Below are positions 46,402-55,080 of a DNA stretch of 64,000 bases, piece after piece. Positions within the stretch are counted from its first letter, which is position 1, and each line of letters starts with the position of its first letter. Below the pieces are notes generated by a model. That model saw nothing but the letters and a program-made list of their open reading frames with translations, did not search any database and was not told the DNA's origin. The position numbers were made by a program, and so were the translations under genes. Source of the stretch: Solibacillus sp. FSL W7-1464 (GTDB taxonomy: Bacteria; Bacillota; Bacilli; Bacillales_A; Planococcaceae); the NCBI RefSeq assembly GCF_038004425.1, contig NZ_JBBORC010000001.1:1651001-1715000 (forward strand), read 5' to 3'.

Positions 46402-46650
46402 AAAAAAGCATTTCCATCCCTACAATCAAGTAAGGACGAAAATGCATTGATTTCCGCGGTACCACCTTTATTCACACATAATGTGTGCAGCTTCAGCCTT
46501 TTTATCGCAAAGGGTACGGTTATGTTGTCATAACGGCTCAAAAGGAGGTTCAATTATTTCAGCGGGTTATGCCGATTTCAGCAAAGACGGCACTCTCTAA
46601 AACCTTAAAATAATCTACTTGGCTTTTTCATTGCCTGTAAATTTTGAATT
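46402..46650 (-). ncRNA. T-box leader of proC
   Basis: Read on the minus strand. A stem I region carries AGAGAGTGCCG and an AACCTCC stretch, with CCT as a plausible proline specifier. The conserved T-box AAGGTGGTACCGCGGA is at 46453-46468. It is followed by a terminator stem GCATTTTCGTCC / GGGATGGAAATGC (46408-46445) and six T. The terminator and the T-box antiterminator are mutually exclusive. Proline specificity is inferred from the gene and the CCT triplet; CTC (Leu) in an adjacent frame is the competing reading. Confidence 0.9.
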
Positions 46651-46657
46651 ATCCAAA

Positions 46658-46686
46658 ATTATAGTGCTGTATTGAAAAACTGTCAA
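46658..46686 (-). promoter_or_regulatory. proC promoter
   Basis: Perfect sigma-A consensus on the minus strand: TTGACA (46681-46686), 17-bp spacer, TATAAT (46658-46663). Places the leader start near 46650. Confidence 0.88.
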
Positions 46687-46741
46687 CCTTTGACGTGACG
46701 AATGAAGAAAAAAGAGTTAAAATAAATGAATAGTCATTCAG

Positions 46742-46990
46742 AACGAGCGAATCAATTACGCCTGGCGTAATTGCGTTCAGATTTTTTTGAGTTTAGGCCC
46801 ACTGGACGTGGGTCAGTCAGCCGTTGTCGCAAGATGCGGCGTTTTTAGGCTGACTTCCTCATTAAATTCAATTTAAAAAGTGTGACATCTGCAAGAGGCT
46901 GATCTTTATTCAGCTGGCTTTTGGACCAGCAGCTGGGGTAAACAAAACAAGCAGCTCTCATCTACTTGAAGAGGTGAGTGATTGCTGAAT
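46742..46990. repeat. Multi-hairpin intergenic element
   Basis: Consecutive structured units. CAATTACGC / GCGTAATTG (9-bp stem, 3-nt loop, 46753-46773). GCCCAC / GTGGGT (46797-46813). GTCAGCC / GGCTGAC enclosing GTCGCA / TGCGGC (46816-46854). CAGCTGG / CCAGCAGCTG (about 46909-46936). No open frame. The block looks like a family of intergenic repeats I recall from Lysinibacillus-type genomes; that recollection needs a search. Whether it is transcribed is unknown. Confidence 0.6.
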
Positions 46991-47011
46991 TAAAATAAAG
47001 GGGATTAAACT

Positions 47012-48010
47012 ATGGAAGTACATAAAATTGTTATACCTACACCATATGCAGTGGGGGATGTAAATGCTTTTTTAGTAAAGGGAGATGCACTGACTTTATT
47101 TGATGCCGGGCCGAAAACGGAAGAAGCGTATGAAGCGATCAAATGGGGGTTGCACGCAGCAGGTTATGATATGAAAGATGTGGAACAGGTCGTCTTAACG
47201 CACCATCATCCGGATCATGCCGGCTGGATCGATGCATTTCCAGGGGCGGAAGTGTTAGGGCATCAATATGTTGATTACTGGATGAAAAAAGAGCCGGAGT
47301 TTCTGCAGTATCATGAGCGATTTTTCAAAAAGCTTTTAATCGAGCAGGGCGTGCCGGAAAAATATGTGGACCGGATTTTACATGTTAAAGGGGAAATTGA
47401 GCTATTCGGTACGATTCCATTGACAGGTTATTTAAAAGAGGGCGATGAAGTGCCAGGTCATCCTGGTATGAAAGTATATGAAACACCCGGACATGCACAA
47501 AGCCATCTGATTTTTGTTGAAGAGAATACCCGTGAATGCATCGGCGGTGATTTACTGCTGGAACGCACATCATCGAATCCATTAATCGAGCCGCCGCTTG
47601 ATTTATCGATGAAACGTCCTAAATCACTGTTGCAATATAATGAATCACTTAAACGCCTGAAAAATCTAGAAATATCGAAAGTGTATGCTGGTCATGGCGG
47701 AGAACTGACAAATATCGAACCGCTCATTGATGAACGGTTGGAAAAACAGAGACAACGCGCATTGAAAGTATACGGTCTGCTCAATACACCGCAAACTAAC
47801 TTTGAAATGACCACTCAATTATTCGAACGCATTTATCAGCAGCAATTAGGCCTGACATTATCTGAAACATTAGGGCAGTTTGATTATTTGATAGATCAAG
47901 GTATGGTCGAGATTGAAGAACGTGACGGGATTCAGTTTTATAAGAAAAGTGATATTACTCTACATGCTTCAAGAGAAGCGAATAAATCATTAAATAAAAC
48001 TGGGTATTAA
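47012..48010 (+). CDS. MBL-fold metallo-hydrolase
   Basis: 332 residues. Metal motif LTHHHPDHAGWID (about residue 62), then a second-site region TPGHAQSHLIF, GGDLLLE, and the late VYAGHGGEL. A C-terminal helical domain of about 80 residues (NFEMTTQLFERIYQQQLG) resembles the winged-helix tail of LACTB2-like hydrolases. AAAGGGG precedes the ATG. A thioester- or glyoxalase-II-like substrate is possible; not resolved. Confidence 0.87.
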   Translation: MEVHKIVIPTPYAVGDVNAFLVKGDALTLFDAGPKTEEAYEAIKWGLHAAGYDMKDVEQVVLTHHHPDHAGWIDAFPGAEVLGHQYVDYWMKKEPEFLQYHERFFKKLLIEQGVPEKYVDRILHVKGEIELFGTIPLTGYLKEGDEVPGHPGMKVYETPGHAQSHLIFVEENTRECIGGDLLLERTSSNPLIEPPLDLSMKRPKSLLQYNESLKRLKNLEISKVYAGHGGELTNIEPLIDERLEKQRQRALKVYGLLNTPQTNFEMTTQLFERIYQQQLGLTLSETLGQFDYLIDQGMVEIEERDGIQFYKKSDITLHASREANKSLNKTGY

Positions 48011-48084
48011 TAATGAAAAACCTAACTGATAGCGATTGAAGATCTCAGTTCTAAAACAAACTTCTATTTCCAAGTTAATAATAA

Positions 48085-48180
48085 AGATCACTTTTTTTTG
48101 AAGCAAACCAAGTTCAAATCAATAAGGAAACTTTCAGTGACTTAATTCAAAGCGGTGAAAATTTTAAAAATCAATAATTT
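48085..48180 (+). pseudogene. Gene remnant (C-terminal fragment)
   Basis: A stop-bounded frame encodes about 30 residues ending INKETFSDLIQSGENFKNQ and TAA, followed by a real terminator at 48186. It has no start codon or ribosome binding site. Looks like the tail of a lost gene. Confidence 0.4.
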
Positions 48181-48185
48181 GAACG

Positions 48186-48214
48186 CCTCCTAATTAAAAA
48201 TTGGGAGGTTTTTT
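48186..48214 (+). terminator. Orphan terminator behind the remnant
   Basis: 10-bp stem CCTCCTAATT / AATTGGGAGG with one mismatched pair, then TTTTTT. Confidence 0.75.
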
Positions 48215-48421
48215 ATGCATAAACAAGATATCAAAGCCAATGAGATAAACAAGGATCGCATCTAGCTTATTGTTGTATACGATGACTTCAATAGTACAAA
48301 AAAGCTGTTGAAACAATTAAGTGTTCTTGCAAGATATGTGAATGTTCCCGTCTCCATTTGTGTATCTGCTCTCTTGCCTTATATATGCCTTTCAAATCCC
48401 CAAAAGGGGACAAACGTGGTG
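48215..48421 (+). pseudogene. Possible small gene broken by a stop codon
   Basis: ATG at 48215 opens a 16-codon frame that meets TAG at 48263 and then continues as LIVVYDDFNSTKKLLKQLSVLARYVNVPVS for 50 more codons. An inactivated gene is one reading; chance is another. From 48422 to 48720 I see only a GTTGCGTT / AACGCAAC hairpin (48477-48494). Confidence 0.3.
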
Positions 48422-48720
48422 AAATAATAATTTTCATTGCTAGATTGTTAAGTGGTACAAAGAGAAAATCCACCTGGTTGCGTTTTAACGCAACAATATA
48501 TATTTTTTAATTTATTTAAAAGATATAAGATCTTTTTGAGGGGCCTTTTGCGGGTTCATGTGGAGGGGACTTTAGTGGTTCGTTCCAGAAGGGACTGGAA
48601 CGGGCCGTTGGATGGGAATTATTTGGCCGTGGAAATAAGGATAAAATCTGAGTAAAATTTGCTAAGAAATTAGTGGGAATTCTATTTTGAGATAATAAAT
48701 TGGTTTCTAAGCTTGGCGAT

Positions 48721-48763
48721 AAAAAAAGCCCAGTAAGATTTATTTATAAATCGTTTACTGAGC
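48721..48763 (-). terminator. Terminator after the lipoprotein pair
   Basis: GCTCAGTAAACGATTTAT / ATAAATCTTACTGGGC stem on the minus strand, then seven T. Confidence 0.83.
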
Positions 48764-48785
48764 TGCATTTTATTGAAACGAAACC

Positions 48786-49403
48786 TTATTCTTCAGTCTC
48801 TGCATCACTGTTTTCAGAATCATCTTCTATATCATCAGGGAATACAATTGTATCCGTTTTTTCTCCCGTTTTTTCATCAATGATATTGACGGTTGTTTTA
48901 AGATCATCACTGGATTTGCCGTCAAATGCACTGTAAAGCATTGAAACATAGGCTAATCCAAATAGTCCAAATGAATCGAAACTGTTTTCAAAGGTTTCAG
49001 CATTCACTGTTACATCAAATTCTGTAAAGTCCTTGTTATATGAAATTTCTTTGAACGATTCGTAGTCCTCGCCATTGACTAGATCATCAACCGCACTAAT
49101 TACACCTTTCTCTATTTCCTTCATCATTTTTTTGTGCGCAGATTTACTCATTTTGTAATAAACAGTACCGTCTTCATTTACTTTAACTTCTTTTACACCT
49201 TTTTCTTTAGCAGCCGCCTCAATTTCTTCCGGCGTTTGATCTTCAAAAAGGTCGGCAGGTAATGTTAATTCTACATCAAGCAAGCCTTTGTCTACTTCAA
49301 TACTTTGTTCCTTTTGACTATCCGATTGCTTCTTATCTTGTTCTGCGCTGCAAGCCGTTAAAAATAACAGCGCGGTACTTATAATAAATAATGATTTTTT
49401 CAT
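48786..49403 (-). CDS. Putative lipoprotein
   Basis: About 205 residues. Signal peptide with lipobox LTAC, then an acidic soluble domain and an Asp/Glu-rich end. No family recognised. ATG at 49403 has GAAGGAG upstream, 17 bp behind the stop of the FxLYD lipoprotein, so they form an operon. Confidence 0.75.
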   Translation of the reverse strand: MKKSLFIISTALLFLTACSAEQDKKQSDSQKEQSIEVDKGLLDVELTLPADLFEDQTPEEIEAAAKEKGVKEVKVNEDGTVYYKMSKSAHKKMMKEIEKGVISAVDDLVNGEDYESFKEISYNKDFTEFDVTVNAETFENSFDSFGLFGLAYVSMLYSAFDGKSSDDLKTTVNIIDEKTGEKTDTIVFPDDIEDDSENSDAETEE

Positions 49404-49420
49404 CCTATATACTCCTTCGT

Positions 49421-50167
49421 TTACCAAGTGAAGCCGTAGCTTTTTACTTCGATTTTATTTACCTTTGAACCAATGTTATCCGGTAATGGCGGGTAGCTAA
49501 GTTCAAAACCTGCTTCACCGCCAGCAGCTAGTCCTACATCCACACTGCCAGATAATCCGCCTAAAATTTTACCGTTTGCATCATATAAATTGGCCGCTAA
49601 ACGTATATCTTCCTGCTTAAAATCAGTAGGGTTTTTGACAATACCTGTCACACTATATCCGTAGTCACTTGAAATTCCTTTGACTGCACTAACTTCCATT
49701 AAGTTTGAACCTTCTTCCGTTGCTTCAAAATTAAAATTAAATGTTGTTTCAGAATAATTCTCTACTGATGTTTCTCCATCTATTGTTGTGCCTTCTACGA
49801 TAAATGCTGATTCTCCAGGCTGAACAATTTCAGGAACGGCATAAATCATAGTTGAAGTCCCTAAAATACTACCGTCTTTCCCTTTGTAATTCATTTGTGT
49901 TTCACCAATATTAACCGTCACATCGCCAGTGTTTTTAAAAATAGCCGCTGTATTGATCCAAATTGAGTCAATAGAATCGTTCCATACAGTAGATCCGGAA
50001 TCTTCAATTTCTAATTTAGCGTTGGTATTTTCTTCAGTAATTGCACTTTCTTCAGTTTTATCAGTTTTACTTTCTTTATCTGCCGATTGAGAAATGGTTT
50101 GTTTTGAATCTCCGCATGCAGTCAATATGAAAAGTAAGCTAAACATTAATATAGTGAATTTTTTCAT
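49421..50167 (-). CDS. FxLYD-type lipoprotein
   Basis: 248 residues. Lipobox LTAC, a Ser/Thr/Glu-rich linker, then two beta domains. The C-terminal one (GIVKNPTDFKQEDIRLAANLYDANGKILGG) fits the FxLYD domain, found in exported bacterial proteins of unknown function. GGAGG precedes the ATG. First gene of a two-lipoprotein operon. Confidence 0.8.
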   Translation of the reverse strand: MKKFTILMFSLLFILTACGDSKQTISQSADKESKTDKTEESAITEENTNAKLEIEDSGSTVWNDSIDSIWINTAAIFKNTGDVTVNIGETQMNYKGKDGSILGTSTMIYAVPEIVQPGESAFIVEGTTIDGETSVENYSETTFNFNFEATEEGSNLMEVSAVKGISSDYGYSVTGIVKNPTDFKQEDIRLAANLYDANGKILGGLSGSVDVGLAAGGEAGFELSYPPLPDNIGSKVNKIEVKSYGFTW

Positions 50168-50412
50168 TTAATTTCCTCCTGTTATATTACTGTTAATTTA
50201 TATAATGCCCGAATGATGAAAACACAGTCTAAAAGTTATATTTAATTTTTCTATAAATCAAAAAAATATTAAATATCGTATAATAAACCGGAATATTTAC
50301 TATCTTGTCCCGAGAACAGGAGCGCATTATTCTTTAGTATAATACTTCCTAATATAACGAGTCAGCACAATGTCAGACGAGAGTTAAAATGAAACAGGGG
50401 GCTGTGGTCGCA

Positions 50413-50773
50413 TATTAGAAATGCGGGCTGCTGCTTATATTAGAACTTTCCCCGGATATATTAGCCCATCCGGCTGACATATTAGAAGTTCTGGCTGTTT
50501 ATTAGAACAATGCACCAACTTATTAGAAAACGGCCGCACCACCTCATTAAAAGTCCTCGTACGCATATAAAAAATGCGGACCTCTTTTCATCTGAAGCTT
50601 ATATTAGAACTTTCCCGGATATATTAGCCCATCCGGCTGACATATTAGAAGTTCTCGACCTCTTATTATAAAATCCGGACCACTTATTTGAACATCGGCG
50701 ACTTATATTAGAAGATCGGTGTTTTATTAGAACTTTTTCGGATATATTAGAACATCTCTCCGATTTATTAGAA
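50413..50773. repeat. Phased TATTAGAA array 2 (period about 21 bp)
   Basis: Copies or close variants start at 50413, 50438, 50459 (TATTAGCC), 50480, 50500, 50521, 50545 and 50566 (degenerate), 50602, 50622 (TATTAGCC), 50643, 50664 (TATTATAA), 50685 (TATTTGAA), 50706, 50725, 50745 and 50766. Most steps are 19-21 bp. A 60-bp block at 50433-50492 recurs at 50597-50655 with one base lost. The array fills the region between the hmp terminator and the lipoprotein operon. It is the same motif and period as the array at 18261. Confidence 0.9.
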
Positions 50774-50825
50774 ACATAGTTAACAGTTGAATCATTTTGG
50801 AGATCGGAAAGCGAGAAGGAAAGCA

Positions 50826-50867
50826 AAACAGCCAGTCCCTGGTATGACTACCGGCAACTGGCTGTTT
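50826..50867 (-). terminator. Terminator after hmp
   Basis: AAACAGCCAGT / ACTGGCTGTTT perfect 11-bp outer stem with an inner CCGG-containing hairpin; short T-run on the minus strand. Confidence 0.78.
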
Positions 50868-50878
50868 CTTCATATATA

Positions 50879-52039
50879 TTAAGCTGTCTTCTTAATCTGT
50901 AACGCCATCGCAGCACCGAAGAATTCATAATGAATCTTCTCGGCAGGTACACCTAGCTCAACTAAGTATTGGATGACAGTTTCCATGAATACTGTTGGAC
51001 CACATACATATACTTCCGTACCAGGAACCAGGAATTCCTCGATTTGCGCTTTTGTAATATAGCCGTCTAAATCTGAATAAACCGCTTTATATTTACCGTC
51101 TGTCGCTGCAACGTTTTCTTCGATTGTTTCTTTAAACGCCGCTACATTTTCGTTGCGTGCACATTGGATAAATGATGCTTGGCGGCCTTCGATTGTTTTA
51201 AGCATTCCTTGTAAAGGTGTTACACCAACGCCACCGCTGATGAATAGAACCGGGCTGTCATTTTCCACTAATGTGAACACGCCTGCAGGAGCACTTACAT
51301 CCACTTTCGTGCCGATTTCAGCATTGTGCAGGAAGTTTGAAACAATGCCGTTTGGTGTTACATCATCTTCACGTTTTACAGAAATGCGGAAATAATCTTC
51401 CGAACCATCTGTTAATGTATATTGGCGGTTCATTAAGTATTGTTCACCAGGTACTTGTGTGCGCAATGTAATGAATTGGCCTGCTTTAAATGGTGGTAAT
51501 TTTTCACCGTTAACCGGTTTTAGATAGAATGATTTCACTGCTTCGCTTTCTTCTACAACTTCTGAAATTGTAAATTCTTTGAATGCGCGCCAGCCTCCAG
51601 CATTTTCTGCTGCTTTGTATAAATCTTCTTCAACTGAAATGAATACATCTGCAATGACGCCGTAAGCTTTACCCCAAGCATCGATAATTTCATCTGTCGC
51701 CGCATCTCCAAGAACTTCTTTAATCGCTTCTAACAAATATTTGCCCACGATCGGATAATGCTCCGGTAAAATACCTAAACTTACGTGTTTATGGGCAATT
51801 TGGACAACAGCCGGAACGATTGCCTCCAAGTTATCGATGTGAACTGCAGCTGCATACACCGTGTTTGCTAATGCTGTTTGCTGACGATCTTTCTTTTGGT
51901 TTGTATGATTGAAAATGTTTAGTAATTCCGGGTTTTCTCTGAAAAGGTTTGAATAGAAAGTTTTAGTAATGGCTAATCCGTGTACCTCCAATACAGGTAC
52001 AGTTGATTTAATAATATTGATTGTTTGTTGTGCTAACAT
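50879..52039 (-). CDS. hmp: Flavohemoprotein (nitric oxide dioxygenase)
   Basis: Oxidises NO to nitrate using NAD(P)H. About 386 residues. Globin domain at 1-140 ([26 protein letters not shown] with distal residues; proximal His in AHKHVSLGI), FAD domain ([20 protein letters not shown]), and NAD domain ([16 protein letters not shown], ending [18 protein letters not shown]). ATG at 52039 is preferred over GTG at 52048, which lies too close to the GAGGGG site. Divergent from nsrR, with NsrR-type sites in its promoter. Confidence 0.95.
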   Translation of the reverse strand: MLAQQTINIIKSTVPVLEVHGLAITKTFYSNLFRENPELLNIFNHTNQKKDRQQTALANTVYAAAVHIDNLEAIVPAVVQIAHKHVSLGILPEHYPIVGKYLLEAIKEVLGDAATDEIIDAWGKAYGVIADVFISVEEDLYKAAENAGGWRAFKEFTISEVVEESEAVKSFYLKPVNGEKLPPFKAGQFITLRTQVPGEQYLMNRQYTLTDGSEDYFRISVKREDDVTPNGIVSNFLHNAEIGTKVDVSAPAGVFTLVENDSPVLFISGGVGVTPLQGMLKTIEGRQASFIQCARNENVAAFKETIEENVAATDGKYKAVYSDLDGYITKAQIEEFLVPGTEVYVCGPTVFMETVIQYLVELGVPAEKIHYEFFGAAMALQIKKTA

Positions 52040-52086
52040 ACATTGCACGTCCCCTCAAATTTGGTTAGTTTGTTTCTTGCACCATC

Positions 52087-52172
52087 AATATACTGCTAAA
52101 AAAATGCTAAAGCAATATCAAAAATACATCTTTAACAGATCTGTCACAAAGATATATAAAAAATACATCTTT
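52087..52172 (-). promoter_or_regulatory. hmp promoter with two NsrR-type sites
   Basis: On the minus strand TTGCTT (52110-52115), 17-bp spacer, TATATT (52087-52092). Two 25-bp sites share the half ATACATCTTT: 52109-52133 (AAAGCAATAT-N5-ATACATCTTT), overlapping the -35, and 52148-52172 (AAAGATATAT-N5-ATACATCTTT). Their centres are 39 bp apart. The pattern fits the AAGATGYNTTT-type NsrR consensus. Confidence 0.83.
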
Positions 52173-52232
52173 AACAAAATGGACACAAAACATTATAATG
52201 AATTCATCGATAAACATAAGCCGTTCTATTCG

Positions 52233-52257
52233 AACATTTTTATTAAAATGTTATACT
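52233..52257 (+). promoter_or_regulatory. nsrR promoter region with inverted repeat
   Basis: AACATTTT-N4-AAAATGTT (52233-52252) ends at a TATACT -10 (52252-52257). A regulatory role is inferred from position only. Confidence 0.4.
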
Positions 52258-52283
52258 TAAGTTGAAGAAAGATGGTGAACAGC

Positions 52284-52733
52284 GTGCGGTTAACAGTATA
52301 TACAGACTATTCTTTGCGTACGCTCATGTATTTAGGCGTACGGGGCAGAGAAAATTTAGTTACGATTCAGGAAATTGCAGATGCGTATCAGATTTCCAAA
52401 AACCATTTAATGAAAGTAACCCATGATTTAGGAAAACATGGCTATATTGAAACGATTCGCGGACGCGGTGGTGGCATCCGTCTGGCACTTGAACATGAAC
52501 AGATCAATATCGGTGATGTCGTCCGTAAGACAGAAGATGACTTTCACCTTGTTGAATGTTTCAATCCGGAAGGAAATCTTTGCAAAATTTCACCGGAGTG
52601 CAGGCTGAAATTTGCTTTACACGAAGCATTAAAAGCATATTTGGCTGTGCTTGATACCTATACATTGGCGGATGTGCTCGTATCGAAAAACATTTTAAGT
52701 GAATTATTCGACATTACCCAAACTAGTAAATAA
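52284..52733 (+). CDS. nsrR: Rrf2-family NO-sensing repressor
   Basis: About 149 residues. Winged helix (SLRTLMYLGVRGRENLVTIQEIADAYQISKNHLMKVTHDLGKHGYI, wing RGRGGGIRLA) and the three Cys that bind the Fe-S cluster in VECFNPEGNLCKISPECRL. GTG at 52284 starts the protein as in homologues (xRLTxYTDYSLR); the in-frame ATG at 52272 adds four residues. Divergent from hmp, its classical target. Confidence 0.93.
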   Translation: MRLTVYTDYSLRTLMYLGVRGRENLVTIQEIADAYQISKNHLMKVTHDLGKHGYIETIRGRGGGIRLALEHEQINIGDVVRKTEDDFHLVECFNPEGNLCKISPECRLKFALHEALKAYLAVLDTYTLADVLVSKNILSELFDITQTSK

Positions 52734-52784
52734 CCGTTTACTAGTTTTTATATACATAAAAATAAACGAATAAAGAGGGAAGCT

Positions 52785-53531
52785 ATGAAAAAGACAGTTT
52801 TTATTACAGGAGCGACAAGCGGTATTGGACGCATCATTACAGAAATGCTTGTAAAAGAAGGGCATACCGTTTATGCAACTGGAAGAAACGACAGTGCCAT
52901 TAATTATTTAAATGGGATAGGGGCGGTTGCCTACAAAGCGGATTTACGAATTCCATCGCAAATAGATGAAGTCGTTTCGCAACTTCCGCCAATCGATATC
53001 GCTATTTTAAACGCCGGATTAGGTTATTTTGAAAGTGCAGTAGATTTAGCTGATCAGGAAATCGATCAAATGCTCGATGTAAATGTCCGTGCACCGATCC
53101 ACTTGGCAAAACGTCTGGCACCGGCAATGATTGAAAGAAAGAATGGCCATTTTATCTTTGTCGGTTCACAGGCAGGCAAGGTCGCTACAAAAAAAGCGAG
53201 TGTTTATGCAGCGAGTAAACATGCAGTTACCGGTTTTGTGAATGGTCTTCGTCTGGAGCTGGCAGAGTACAATATACATGTTACCGGAATTTATCCGGGC
53301 CCGATCGATACACCGTTTATTCAAAAAGCCGATGCGACAAACGCTTATAAAGATGCAATCGGGAAATTTTTATTACCTCCTGAAAAAGTGGCTAAAGAAG
53401 TTGTCTATGCCATCGGGAAACGTCCGCGTGAAGTGAATCTACCCCGTATTATGAGTGTAACAAGTAAATTATATGCAGTCGCGCCAGCACTTGTAGAATT
53501 TGTCGGCAAAGGATTCTTTAATAAGAAGTAA
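52785..53531 (+). CDS. SDR family oxidoreductase
   Basis: 248-residue short-chain dehydrogenase. Cofactor motif TGATSGIG, NAG in LNAGLGYF, catalytic Ser in FVGSQAGKV, and YxxxK in YAASKHAV, then PGPIDTPF. AGAGGGA precedes the ATG. It lies 51 bp behind nsrR and may be cotranscribed. Substrate unknown. Confidence 0.88.
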   Translation: MKKTVFITGATSGIGRIITEMLVKEGHTVYATGRNDSAINYLNGIGAVAYKADLRIPSQIDEVVSQLPPIDIAILNAGLGYFESAVDLADQEIDQMLDVNVRAPIHLAKRLAPAMIERKNGHFIFVGSQAGKVATKKASVYAASKHAVTGFVNGLRLELAEYNIHVTGIYPGPIDTPFIQKADATNAYKDAIGKFLLPPEKVAKEVVYAIGKRPREVNLPRIMSVTSKLYAVAPALVEFVGKGFFNKK

Positions 53532-53778
53532 GTGTGAGGGCATTCAACTTTTTTACCTTAAAAATTAAAATGTTCTCTTCTGTAATCTGCTGCAAATAAT
53601 AGCATATTTATGCATGAACGAGAGCTTGTGAAAACTTCCGGAGTGAATGTTTTTAGATTGTATCAAAAAGTGAAAAAATTTATATAAATGCAGTTGCGTT
53701 TATTTTTATAACGTGTTACTATTCGTGTATAAACTATTAATTCAATGTATAAACATACATCATTTGGGGGCAATTAAC

Positions 53779-54993
53779 ATGGCGAACAAAAAAGTCGTAT
53801 TGGCATATTCAGGTGGACTTGATACATCAGTAGCAATTCCATGGTTAAAAGAACAAGGTTGGGACGTAATCGCAGTATGTCTTGATGTTGGTGAAGGTAA
53901 GGACTTAGAATTTATCCGTAACAAAGCACTTCAAGTAGGTGCTGTTGAATCATATATGATCGATGCAAAAGATGAGTTTGCAGAAGATTTTGCATTAATC
54001 TCATTACAAGGACACACTTGGTATGAGCAAAAGTATCCATTAGTTTCTGCATTATCTCGTCCATTAATTTCTAAAAAATTAGTAGAAATCGCAAATGAAA
54101 CAAATGCCGATGCAGTAGCACACGGCTGTACGGGTAAAGGGAATGACCAAGTACGTTTTGAAGTATCAATCAAAGCATTAAATCCGGATCTTGAAGTATT
54201 GGCACCTGTACGTGAATGGGGCTGGAGCCGTGACGAAGAAATCGAATATGCAGCAAAACACGGTGTTCCAATTCCTGCAACACTTGATTCACCATTCTCG
54301 ATTGACCAAAACCTATGGGGCCGTGCAAACGAAGCTGGCGTAATGGAAGATCCTTGGGTAGCACCACCAGAAGAAGCATACGGTTTAACTGTTTCATTGG
54401 AAGAAGCACCGAATACACCGGAATACGTTGAAATCGAATTCGTTGAAGGGAAACCTGTTTCGATTAACGGTATTCAAATGAAACTGGCAGACTTAATTCA
54501 AGAATTAAATAAAATTGCCGGTGAACACGGTATCGGCCGTATCGACCACGTGGAAAACCGTCTAGTTGGTATTAAATCTCGTGAAGTATATGAAATTCCA
54601 GGTGCAAAAGTATTATTAACAGCGCATAAAGAATTAGAAGATATTACATTAGTAAAAGAATTGGCGCATTTCAAACCAATCATTGAACAAAAACTATCTG
54701 AAATTATCTATAACGGTCTTTGGTTCAACCCGATCCGTACAGCGCTTGAAGCGTTCTTAAAAGAAACGCAAAAGTATGTAAACGGAACAGTTCGTGTAAA
54801 ACTTTACAAAGGCCATGCGATTGTTGAAGGACGTAAATCTCCAAACTCTCTATACTCTGAAGAATTGGCGACATATTCAAAACATGACCAATTCAACCAT
54901 GCTTCTGCTGTAGGCTTTATCGAATTATGGGGTATGCCGACAGTTGTTGCATCAGAAGTAGCAAAAAGTTCAAAACAAACAGTAAATAAATAA
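53779..54993 (+). CDS. argG: Argininosuccinate synthase
   Basis: Joins citrulline and aspartate with ATP. 404 residues. ATP-binding PP-loop [12 protein letters not shown] at the N-terminus, [14 protein letters not shown] and the [14 protein letters not shown] block are diagnostic. ATG at 53779 has GGGGG upstream. Followed by argH after 87 bp with a hairpin between. The leader has two direct TGTATAAAC repeats (53726 and 53746) that could be part of an ArgR site. Confidence 0.96.
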   Translation: MANKKVVLAYSGGLDTSVAIPWLKEQGWDVIAVCLDVGEGKDLEFIRNKALQVGAVESYMIDAKDEFAEDFALISLQGHTWYEQKYPLVSALSRPLISKKLVEIANETNADAVAHGCTGKGNDQVRFEVSIKALNPDLEVLAPVREWGWSRDEEIEYAAKHGVPIPATLDSPFSIDQNLWGRANEAGVMEDPWVAPPEEAYGLTVSLEEAPNTPEYVEIEFVEGKPVSINGIQMKLADLIQELNKIAGEHGIGRIDHVENRLVGIKSREVYEIPGAKVLLTAHKELEDITLVKELAHFKPIIEQKLSEIIYNGLWFNPIRTALEAFLKETQKYVNGTVRVKLYKGHAIVEGRKSPNSLYSEELATYSKHDQFNHASAVGFIELWGMPTVVASEVAKSSKQTVNK

Positions 54994-55016
54994 TTAGATA
55001 TACGGTTAATGAAGTG

Positions 55017-55045
55017 AGCGATTCGGAACCCGAGTCGCTTCTTCT
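55017..55045 (+). terminator. Hairpin between argG and argH
   Basis: AGCGATTCGG / CCGAGTCGCT stem with a G-T pair and a short T/C tract. May attenuate or process the argGH transcript rather than end it. Confidence 0.6.
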
Positions 55046-55080
55046 ATTATTAGGAACAAAAGTTGAGGAGTGAAACTACT

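Noticed and set aside
50599-50826. Minus-strand frame of 75 codons with SNISGK-like repeats
   Set aside because: Same cause: it is the second array translated; no start signals.
53726-53754. ArgR operator before argG
   Set aside because: Two TGTATAAAC direct repeats exist, but they do not form a clear ARG-box palindrome; kept only as a remark.
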